From assembly GCA_910585815.1 (NCBI GenBank), contig CAJUFJ010000020.1, positions 1 to 56,661 on the forward strand: a DNA stretch of 56,661 nt. The letters are read 5' to 3'. Origin of the DNA: an uncultured Oscillospiraceae bacterium. Its GTDB lineage: Bacteria; Bacillota; Clostridia; Oscillospirales; Oscillospiraceae. The notes beneath the pieces are model-generated. The model saw only the letters and a program-made list of their open reading frames with translations, made no database searches and was not told the DNA's origin. Below, one piece after another: positions 1 to 5,815 of the stretch. Made by a program: the position numbers and the translations under genes. Every line of letters starts with the position of its first letter. Positions within the stretch are counted from its first letter, which is position 1.

Positions 1-128
1 CCCCATTTCGACAGTTTTGTTTTTTCACTGTCTACTTTAGAGGGAGCATATCAAAAATCGAAGCCGCCGTTTTCTGTTTCTCCAATTATAGTTTTGACAG
101 ACACAGCGGTTAAAGGAGATCGTTACTT

Positions 129-239
129 ATGAAATCCGCTGTGTTCAGAGCTGTCTTGCTAATTGCTGACATATCAAAAAAATCCCGGCCACCGCCGGGG
201 AGTGTTCTACCTATAAATATGAACTGTTTAATCATCTAA
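129..239 (+). CDS. possible 36-residue leader peptide or small ORF
   Basis: An ATG follows an AAGGAG-type ribosome binding site with about ten bases of spacing and opens 36 codons ending in TAA. The product begins MKSAVFRAVLLIADISKK and has a short hydrophobic stretch at residues 5-15. The site lies in the loop between ACACAGCGG and CCGCTGTGT arms, so its translation could be structure-dependent. It precedes the two sigma-like genes and may be a leader of that mobile-element module. No family was recognised, and it may not be expressed. Confidence 0.3.
   Translation: MKSAVFRAVLLIADISKKSRPPPGSVLPINMNCLII
176..199 (-). terminator. minus-strand intrinsic terminator candidate
   Basis: CCCGGC and GCCGGG arms (184-189, 194-199) form a short GC hairpin. 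On the minus strand it is followed by a run of seven T (plus-strand A run 176-182). No minus-strand gene is visible beside it, and it overlaps the small ORF at 129-239. Confidence 0.35.
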
Positions 240-259
240 ATACTTTCTTCTATTCCGAT

Positions 260-294
260 GCGCCTGTCTTTGTTTTCAAGACGGGTGCATTTTT
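260..294 (+). terminator. intrinsic terminator upstream of sigma-like gene
   Basis: Arms 260-270 and 278-288 pair over 11 bases with G-T wobbles, and a T-rich run follows. It would end a transcript coming from the left or attenuate transcription into the gene at 381. Confidence 0.55.
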
Positions 295-335
295 GCTGCT
301 GAAACAATTATCCCGACTTCATTGCCGCAGCCCTC

Positions 336-372
336 CCTCCCATCTGAATTTCAAAAAAATTCAGATGGGAGG
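336..372 (+). promoter_or_regulatory. perfect 16-bp hairpin that occludes the ribosome binding site
   Basis: Bases 336-351 are the exact reverse complement of 357-372, with a five-base loop. The 3' arm contains the GGGAGG Shine-Dalgarno of the gene starting at 381. If the hairpin forms in the mRNA, the ribosome binding site is buried, which suggests translational control. The pairing is read directly; the control is inferred. Confidence 0.6.
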
Positions 373-380
373 AAAAGGCC

Positions 381-809
381 ATGTCATACAATCATGGCAA
401 AGAAGAACGAAAATGGCAACGTTGGAAACTGGCTGAAGAAAAGGTGCTGCGGGCCTGCGGCATGGATGAAAGCACCATTGAACAGCTTCGCCTTTGGGAC
501 AAGGCTATGTTCAATTCGGACAGACGCTTTTATGAAAAGTTGCAGGACACAGGTACATATCTTGATAGCGTTGCCGGGAACAAAACATCAACCGAGATTT
601 ATACGGTGGAAGATCTGCTGAATGATATTGAAAATGCGGAACTGCTCAAAACCCTGCTGACAGCGGACAAGCTCACCTTGCAAATCTCTGTTCTGAAAAT
701 GAACGGGTATTCTACCAACGAAATCGCTGTACTTGTCAACCTGTCCACGGACGCCATTTATAAGCGGATAGCTGTACTGAAAAAGAAATTGAAAAAATTT
801 CAAGGGTAA
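381..809 (+). CDS. sigma-70 region-4-like helix-turn-helix regulator (mobile-element type)
   Basis: This 142-residue protein ends in a clear helix-turn-helix, about residues 105-140 (GYSTNEIAVLVNLSTDAIYK), resembling sigma-70 region 4. No promoter-melting region 2 is visible. Such short sigma-like proteins are common in integrative and conjugative elements of Firmicutes, where they control element genes. The ATG lies eight bases after GGGAGG. A second sigma-like gene follows at 891, separated by a terminator hairpin, so the pair probably forms one regulatory module. No integrase or transfer gene is in the window, so the element either continues to the left or is a remnant. Confidence 0.75.
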   Translation: MSYNHGKEERKWQRWKLAEEKVLRACGMDESTIEQLRLWDKAMFNSDRRFYEKLQDTGTYLDSVAGNKTSTEIYTVEDLLNDIENAELLKTLLTADKLTLQISVLKMNGYSTNEIAVLVNLSTDAIYKRIAVLKKKLKKFQG

Positions 810-836
810 CTCCAAAATCGCACGTCCCCACGGGCT

Positions 837-874
837 GCTGGGTGAGAGGTCAAGTCCTCTCACCCAGCTTTTTT
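837..874 (+). terminator. strong intrinsic terminator between the two sigma-like genes
   Basis: Arms 837-849 and 856-868 pair perfectly over 13 bases and are followed by six T (869-874). The Shine-Dalgarno of the next gene starts a few bases later, so this is either the end of the first gene or an attenuator for the second. Confidence 0.8.
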
Positions 875-890
875 GTAGGAGGACGAGCGA

Positions 891-1367
891 ATGACATTCA
901 TGGATAAGGTCTATACGCTTCGGACGGAAGTCCGTGGCGATGGGAAAACGGCGTATTTCATCAGCTTTACAGACGGCCAGGGCGAATTTTACGATTTGGA
1001 GGTATCGGAAGCGTTCTATACAGAATTTCGGCAAATGGAGCGCAAAAACCGCAACCTCCAGCAATCCGATTGGCGGCACCAGGAAGCGTCAGACTTGTGG
1101 GATGAAACGCTCTATAAGCGGGCGTTCAGAGTGCCCAAAAGCGTTGAGGAATTGATCTTTGACGCAGAACAGCAGGAACTTCTCCGTAAGGCTATTTCTG
1201 CCCTCCCTGAAATCCAGCGGCGGCGGTTCCTGCTCTACCATGAGTATGACTTCAACTACCGTCAGATTGGAGAGATGGAGCATTGCAGGCCGCAATCAAT
1301 CATGCACTCGGTCACTCGGGCCAGAGAGAAGATAAAGGCGGTAATAGAAAAATATCGGGCCGGGTAA
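891..1367 (+). CDS. sigma factor-like protein (mobile-element type)
   Basis: This 158-residue protein has a C-terminal sigma-70 region-4-like segment (about residues 100-152): ISALPEIQRRRFLLYHEYDF, then NYRQIGEME and a recognition-helix region. The N-terminal half matches the small phage or element sigma-like proteins found in Firmicutes integrative elements. A GGAGG site lies about nine bases before the ATG at 891; an in-frame ATG at 900 is also possible. It probably switches element genes on, but no target promoter was identified. A 14-bp hairpin (1374-1405) follows the stop and marks the edge of the module. Confidence 0.75.
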   Translation: MTFMDKVYTLRTEVRGDGKTAYFISFTDGQGEFYDLEVSEAFYTEFRQMERKNRNLQQSDWRHQEASDLWDETLYKRAFRVPKSVEELIFDAEQQELLRKAISALPEIQRRRFLLYHEYDFNYRQIGEMEHCRPQSIMHSVTRAREKIKAVIEKYRAG

Positions 1368-1373
1368 TATTGA

Positions 1374-1405
1374 GATACCCTCATATCTCTGGATATGGGG
1401 GTATC
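1374..1405 (+). other. 14-bp inverted repeat at end of the sigma-like module
   Basis: Arms 1374-1387 and 1392-1405 pair with a single T-G wobble and a four-base loop. There is no T run, so it is not a clear terminator. It sits between the mobile-element-like genes and the truncated SLH gene and may mark the junction. Confidence 0.45.
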
Positions 1406-1422
1406 TGCTAAATGTTCTCTAA

Positions 1423-1938
1423 TGGAATTTTACTGATGTGAAATCCAGCGACTACTTCGCAGACGCAGTACAATGGGCGGTTGAAAAGGACATCACCAGC
1501 GGCACCAGTAAGACCACGTTCTCTCCCAACGAAACTTGCAGCAAAGCGCAGATTTTGACTTTCTTGTGGCGTGCGAACGGCTCACCGGATCCGACAGAGG
1601 CGAATCCCTTCACCGACATTAAGACTACCGATTATTTCTATAAGGCGGCTCTGTGGGCTGCTGAAAAGGGCTTGGTGTCCGGTTCCACCTTCGGTGCAAA
1701 TGCAGATTGTACCCGCGCCATGACGATGGACTACATGTAGAAAGCGGCTGGAAGCCCCGCGCCCACTGACAAGGCTGATTTTACCGATGTTCCCGCCAAC
1801 GCCGACTACGCGCAAGCTGTGGCTTGGGCGGTAGAGAACAAAATCACCAGCGGAACAGGCGGCAATAACTTCTCCCCCGCTGCTACCTGTACCCGCGGGC
1901 AGATTGTCTCCTTCCTGCACCGGGCTATGGGAAAATAA
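1423..1938 (+). pseudogene. truncated S-layer homology (SLH) domain protein with in-frame amber stop
   Basis: The frame reads FTDV, then KSSDYFADAVQWAVEKDITSG, and continues through three SLH repeats (about 1429-1575, 1609-1740 and 1780-1935) with the usual FSPN..CSRAQ-like pattern. SLH domains anchor exported proteins to cell-wall polymers. Here the N-terminal part, including any signal peptide, is missing: a stop lies just upstream at 1420-1422. A TAG at 1738-1740 interrupts the second repeat where Trp (DYxWKAAG) is expected, and the frame then stays open to TAA at 1938. It is therefore a remnant of a larger wall protein, cut at or near the mobile-element boundary. Confidence 0.8.
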
Positions 1939-1980
1939 ATTCGAGTAACTTTCGATGTTTTAACAACATATGGGCCATGA

Positions 1981-2031
1981 AAAAGCGCCCACCACCTTTT
2001 GAAAATGTAAAAGGTGGTGGGCGCTTTTTTC
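1981..2031 (+). terminator. perfect 21-bp terminator after the SLH remnant
   Basis: Bases 1981-2001 pair exactly with 2010-2030 around an eight-base loop, and T residues follow. The A-rich left arm makes it potentially bidirectional. It is the original terminator of the broken SLH gene. Confidence 0.85.
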
Positions 2032-2060
2032 AAGTGTGGGAAATCCTTAATTTAATGACA

Positions 2061-2248
2061 TTGGAGTAAGGCTCCGGGGGATTTTGCAGCTTATCAAAGA
2101 AGTAGCTGCGAGACCTAGGGCGCAAAAAGCCCCCTCTGTCGGCTTCGCCGACATCTCCCCCTGTCAGGGGGAGTCGGCCCTGCGGAGGCGGAGGTTTTTT
2201 GACAGGCTGAATAAATCCCTTGGAGTAAGGCTCCGGGGGATTTTGCAG
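2061..2248 (+). repeat. 29-bp direct repeats flanking a palindromic repeat element
   Basis: The same 29 bases, beginning TTGGAGTAAGGCTCC, occur at 2061-2089 and 2220-2248. Between them lies a palindrome-rich segment (about 2121-2200) with GTCGGCTTCGCCGAC and CCCCCTGTCAGGGGG hairpins, related to the REP-like repeats elsewhere in the window. The longest gene-free stretch here (1939-2307) contains only the terminator, these repeats and the promoter of the next gene. Confidence 0.65.
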
Positions 2249-2254
2249 TTCACC

Positions 2255-2283
2255 TTGACTACATAAAGAAATTCGAGTATAAT
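2255..2283 (+). promoter_or_regulatory. sigma-A promoter of the Phd/ParE operon
   Basis: TTGACT (2255-2260) and a perfect TATAAT (2278-2283) are separated by 17 bases. The ribosome binding site and ATG follow within 25 bases. Toxin-antitoxin operons are usually repressed by their own antitoxin. Confidence 0.85.
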
Positions 2284-2307
2284 TTATGTATCAAAGGAGG
2301 TGCTATT

Positions 2308-2571
2308 ATGCCCCATATTCGCTCCAGCGCAGACCTGCGCAACAGCTACAACGAGATATCCACCTTCTGCCACGACCACGCCGAACCGGTATTTATCACC
2401 AAAAACGGGCGGGGTGATCTGGCCGTAATGAGTATTGAAACCTATGAACAGCTAACCAGCCGCTTTGAGCTTTACACCCTCCTGAAAAAGGGCCTTGACG
2501 ACGTGGCCGAGGGCCGGACACGGCCTTTCTCGGAAGCGATGGCCGAATTAAGGAGCCGCAGGGGACGATGA
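2308..2571 (+). CDS. type II antitoxin, Phd/YefM family
   Basis: This 87-residue protein has the Phd/YefM pattern: an N-terminal DNA-binding half (MPHIRSSADLRNSYNEI) with the typical FITKNGRGDLAVMSIETYE segment (about residues 29-50), and a C-terminal toxin-binding tail. It should neutralise the ParE-like toxin encoded next and repress the operon from the promoter at 2255-2283. AAAGGAGG lies seven bases before the ATG. Its stop overlaps the toxin start by four bases (ATGA), the usual coupling for these modules. Confidence 0.9.
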   Translation: MPHIRSSADLRNSYNEISTFCHDHAEPVFITKNGRGDLAVMSIETYEQLTSRFELYTLLKKGLDDVAEGRTRPFSEAMAELRSRRGR

Positions 2572-2903
2572 ACTATAACATTCACATTACGGACGAGGCG
2601 GACCACGATATGAACCAGGCGGTGGACTATATTGAGTTCTCCCTCCAGAACCCCGTGGCCGCCGACGCTCTGATGGATGCAGTCGATCTGGCGGTCAGCA
2701 GTCTGGCCCACATGCCGGAGCGGTACCGGCTGGTCGATGACATAGTATTGGCCTCCTGGGGCATCCGATTTATCCGGGTAAAAAATTACCTCGCCTTTTA
2801 TACCGTATCCCCCCAAACAGCTATGGTCCACATCATCCGCTTTCTGTATGCAAAAAGCGACTGGGCTTTTATTCTCCGCAACAGCTATATGCCAGAGGCA
2901 TAA
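2568..2903 (+). CDS. type II toxin, RelE/ParE family
   Basis: This 111-residue protein follows the RelE/ParE fold: an early Y.I.ITDEADHDM segment, a helical middle (DALMDAVDLAVSSLAHMPERY), and a C-terminal IRFIRVKNYLAFYTV/IIRFLYAKSDW region typical of ParE-like toxins. Members either cleave ribosome-bound mRNA (RelE) or poison gyrase (ParE); the sequence alone does not decide which. It overlaps the antitoxin by four bases and ends before a strong terminator at 2940. Confidence 0.88.
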   Translation: MNYNIHITDEADHDMNQAVDYIEFSLQNPVAADALMDAVDLAVSSLAHMPERYRLVDDIVLASWGIRFIRVKNYLAFYTVSPQTAMVHIIRFLYAKSDWAFILRNSYMPEA

Positions 2904-2939
2904 GAGGCCCCCCGCATAAACGCCTGCCCCAAAGACATA

Positions 2940-2971
2940 CCCGCCGGGATCAAGGTCCCGGCGGGCTTTTT
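2940..2971 (+). terminator. terminator of the toxin-antitoxin operon
   Basis: CCCGCCGGGA (2940-2949) pairs with TCCCGGCGGG (2956-2965) and CTTTTTC follows. It abuts the stop codon of the convergent spoIIP gene. Confidence 0.8.
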
Positions 2972-4131
2972 CATCCCTTCATTTCCAACAGGGTCCTGGC
3001 CACGTTGTCCGCCCACAGCCGGCCCCCAGCGATGGCTTCGCTGAGGGAATTTCCGTGTCCTCCCACCTCCACCAGGATGGACCCCGGGCACAGCTGCTGG
3101 TTATACCGGCTCTTGCGCAGGACGGTGGGCCGGGCCAGGCTGGTATAGCCCTTCACCAGGTTTCGCTGCAAGCTGAGGGCAAAGGCCATATTGTCCTTCC
3201 ACCGGGGATGCTCAGCCCCGCCGGCGTCGGTGCCTAGCACCATCATCACCTGGGCCACCTTCTCCCCCGCCTCAGTGGACACCATTTTATAAATTTCACC
3301 ATCGCCGCCCACCAGGGCGTCCCGGTGGACGTCCAGAACCACCCGGATGGATGGATACCGCTCCAGCCACTGCTCCACCACCGCCTTGGAGCGGTCATAG
3401 GCCCCGTTGTAGGCGGGGTAGTCGCACAGGGTGGTGTCATGGATCACCTGAAAGCCGTAGGCCCGGAAGACGGTGGCCATCTCCTCCCCCACCCGGACCA
3501 CGTTGTGGGCGCAGTCGGTGGTGCGGTAGGGGTCACTCTCCTCATAGACGTCCCCGTCGGTCATGGAGTAGGCCTCGCTGCCGTGGGTGTGGACAATCAG
3601 GATGTGGGGCCCCTCCCCCAGGGGCACATCCACCGTCCCCTCCCGGAGGAGGGAGGCGTCCAGCTCCCGGTCGGTGCGGTTGTACACATACACCCCGCCG
3701 TCCCGGAGGTACAGGCTGCCCTCCTTGCCCTGGCCGGTCATCTCCACAATGCCGTCGCCGCTGTCCGGCGGCTGGAGGTTGGGCTGGTCCATGTCCTCCT
3801 CCCCGTCCTCCGGGTCCGGGTCCTCCCCTCCGGCAGGCGCGCCGCCGCCCCCGCCGGCCCCCAGCTCCAGCACCGCCCCCTCCCCCTGCTCCAGCAGGGG
3901 GGAGGCCTCCAGCAGCAAACGCCGCCAGCCAGTGAGGCCCCTCGCCCCGCCGGGGAGCTCCCCCAGCTGGGCGGCCATCAGGGTCACCGCCAGGGCGGGC
4001 TCCTCCCCCAGGCCGGCCAGACCGTCCCCCATGGCCCCCAAGTCGGCCATCAGGCTCACCCCCCAGGCCGCCGCCAGCACCAGCCCCAGCGCCACCCCCC
4101 GGCGCAGGGCCCGTCCCACCTTGTTTTCCAT
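2971..4131 (-). CDS. spoIIP: stage II sporulation protein P (SpoIIP)
   Basis: SpoIIP is a cell-wall amidase/endopeptidase acting with SpoIID and SpoIIM during engulfment of the forespore. The 386-residue product has one N-terminal membrane segment (about 12-32), a long acidic Gly/Pro-rich linker, and the catalytic domain with ILIVHTHGSEAY near residue 180, VVLDVHRDA near 266 and a C-terminal ILVEVGGHGN motif, carrying the expected zinc-binding His/Glu residues. The chosen ATG at 4131 lies eight bases after AAGGAG; a GTG three codons upstream touches that site directly. A sigma-E-like promoter is present upstream. It is divergent from miaB and convergent with the toxin-antitoxin pair. Confidence 0.93.
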   Translation of the reverse strand: MENKVGRALRRGVALGLVLAAAWGVSLMADLGAMGDGLAGLGEEPALAVTLMAAQLGELPGGARGLTGWRRLLLEASPLLEQGEGAVLELGAGGGGGAPAGGEDPDPEDGEEDMDQPNLQPPDSGDGIVEMTGQGKEGSLYLRDGGVYVYNRTDRELDASLLREGTVDVPLGEGPHILIVHTHGSEAYSMTDGDVYEESDPYRTTDCAHNVVRVGEEMATVFRAYGFQVIHDTTLCDYPAYNGAYDRSKAVVEQWLERYPSIRVVLDVHRDALVGGDGEIYKMVSTEAGEKVAQVMMVLGTDAGGAEHPRWKDNMAFALSLQRNLVKGYTSLARPTVLRKSRYNQQLCPGSILVEVGGHGNSLSEAIAGGRLWADNVARTLLEMKG

Positions 4132-4168
4132 AAGTACCACTCCTTATCCTGTGTAAGCTGTCACAATC

Positions 4169-4198
4169 AGCTTATGAGGGGCGGAGGATGGATATGTC
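4169..4198 (-). promoter_or_regulatory. candidate sigma-E promoter of spoIIP
   Basis: On the minus strand GACATATC (4191-4198) and CATAAGCT (4169-4176) are separated by 14 bases, close to the mother-cell sigma-E pattern (-35 kmATAtt, -10 CATAcanT). The match is partial, but the position suits spoIIP. Confidence 0.4.
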
Positions 4199-4202
4199 AC
4201 CC

Positions 4203-4231
4203 TTGTCTTTTGCCGGAAAAGATAGTATAAT
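4203..4231 (+). promoter_or_regulatory. sigma-A promoter of miaB
   Basis: TTGTCT (4203-4208), a 17-base spacer and perfect TATAAT (4226-4231) lie 34 bases before the miaB start. Confidence 0.8.
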
Positions 4232-4265
4232 GTATAGGTTAAAATCGTGCTCTCTGGAGGTTTTT

Positions 4266-5678
4266 ATGGAACGCACCACCCTGATTTCCCCCGCCGACGT
4301 GGAACAGCAGCTTGCCTTCTGCCAATCCGTGGCGGAACTCACCGCCCGGTGGCCGGAGGGGAAGCCCCTGGCCTTTGTGGACACCTACGGCTGCCAGCAG
4401 AACGAGGCCGACTCGGAGCGCATCCGGGGCTTTTTGGCAAAAATGGGCTTCGGCTTCACCGACGACGAGGAGCAGGCCCGGATCATCGTCATCAACACCT
4501 GCGCCATCCGGGAGCACGCCGAGCAGCGGGTCTTCGGCAACGTGGGAGCTCTGGTCCACGTGAAGCGCCGGCACCCGGACACCCTGATCTGTCTGTGCGG
4601 CTGCATGGCCCAGCAGCCCCATGTGGCGAAGAAAATCCGGGAGTCCTACCGCCATGTGGACCTGGTCTTTGGCCCCCACGCCCTGTGGAAGTTTCCCGAG
4701 ATGGTCCACGGCCTTCTCACCCGCCGGGGGCGCACCTTCTCGGTGGCCGACGAGGCCGGGTCCATCGCTGAGGGCATCCCGGTGGTGCGGCAGGACAGGG
4801 TGAAGGCCTGGGTGTCCATTATGTACGGCTGTAATAATTTCTGCTCCTACTGCATTGTCCCCTACGTCCGGGGCCGGGAGCGGTCCCGCAGGCCTGAGGA
4901 TATCCTGGCCGAGGTACGCCAACTGGCGGAGGAGGGGTATAAGGACATCACCCTCCTGGGCCAGAATGTCAACTCCTACGGCAGGGACCTGGCCGAGCCC
5001 ATCGACTTTGCCGACCTACTGGAGCAGGTGAACGCCACCCCTGGGGACTTTCTCATCCGGTTTATGACCTCCCACCCCAAGGATGCCACCCAGAAGCTCT
5101 TTGAGACCATGGCCCGGTGCGAAAAGGTGGCCCCGGTGCTCCACCTGCCCTTCCAGGCGGGGAACGACCGGGTGCTCAAGGTGATGAACCGCCGGCACAC
5201 CCGGGAGCAGTATCTGGAAAAAATAAAGGCCCTCAAGGCCCTGATCCCCGATATCGTCCTCACCTCCGACGTGATTGTGGGCTTTCCCGGGGAGACAGCG
5301 GAGGAATTTGAGGACACCCTCCGGGTGCTGGAGGAAGTCCGCTTCGACGCCCTGTTCACCTTCATCTTCTCCCCCCGCCAGGGTACCCCGGCGGCGGAGA
5401 TGGACGACCCCATGCCCCGGGAGGAGAAGCTGGCCAATTTCAACCGTCTCACCGCCCTTCAGGACCAGATTTCCGAGGAAAAGCACGCCGCCTATGTGGG
5501 CAAAACGGTGCGGTGCCTGCTGGACGGCCTGTCCGACGACGAGCGTTACGACCTCACCGCCCGCACCCCCGGCAACCGCCTGGTCCGGGTGGTGGGCGAC
5601 CCCGCCGCCCTGGGCCAGTTTAGGGACGTGAAGATCACCGGGGCCAACAAGTGGTCGCTGTTTGGAGAGCTGGTATAA
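4266..5678 (+). CDS. miaB: tRNA-2-methylthio-N6-dimethylallyladenosine synthase MiaB
   Basis: MiaB is a radical-SAM methylthiotransferase that converts i6A37 to ms2i6A37 in tRNAs reading UNN codons. The 470-residue protein has the N-terminal UPF0004 domain with the three auxiliary-cluster cysteines (C43 in TYGCQQNE, C79 in INTCAIRE, C113 in CGCMAQ), the radical-SAM CxxxCxxC (C189, C193, C196 in GCNNFCSYC), and a C-terminal TRAM domain. The ATG at 4266 follows CTGGAGG; the frame extends 26 codons further upstream but only across the promoter. Its partner miaA, which makes the i6A substrate, lies 8 kb downstream in the same block. Confidence 0.95.
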   Translation: MERTTLISPADVEQQLAFCQSVAELTARWPEGKPLAFVDTYGCQQNEADSERIRGFLAKMGFGFTDDEEQARIIVINTCAIREHAEQRVFGNVGALVHVKRRHPDTLICLCGCMAQQPHVAKKIRESYRHVDLVFGPHALWKFPEMVHGLLTRRGRTFSVADEAGSIAEGIPVVRQDRVKAWVSIMYGCNNFCSYCIVPYVRGRERSRRPEDILAEVRQLAEEGYKDITLLGQNVNSYGRDLAEPIDFADLLEQVNATPGDFLIRFMTSHPKDATQKLFETMARCEKVAPVLHLPFQAGNDRVLKVMNRRHTREQYLEKIKALKALIPDIVLTSDVIVGFPGETAEEFEDTLRVLEEVRFDALFTFIFSPRQGTPAAEMDDPMPREEKLANFNRLTALQDQISEEKHAAYVGKTVRCLLDGLSDDERYDLTARTPGNRLVRVVGDPAALGQFRDVKITGANKWSLFGELV

Positions 5679-5815
5679 TTTGGCTCCTTAGTTGTACGTT
5701 TTCGTGCAATTATCGCACCTATAAAGTAAATGGTAAAGTAAATGAAAATGCTAATGTTATTGTAAATGTGCCGCAGCAGGCGGCGCACAGAGAGAGAGAA
5801 AGAAGGTAGACCCCC

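Noticed and set aside
3325..4230. Long plus-strand open frames opposite spoIIP
   Set aside because: They are Pro/Arg-rich shadows of a GC-rich gene without ribosome binding sites or known domains; spoIIP is clear on the minus strand.
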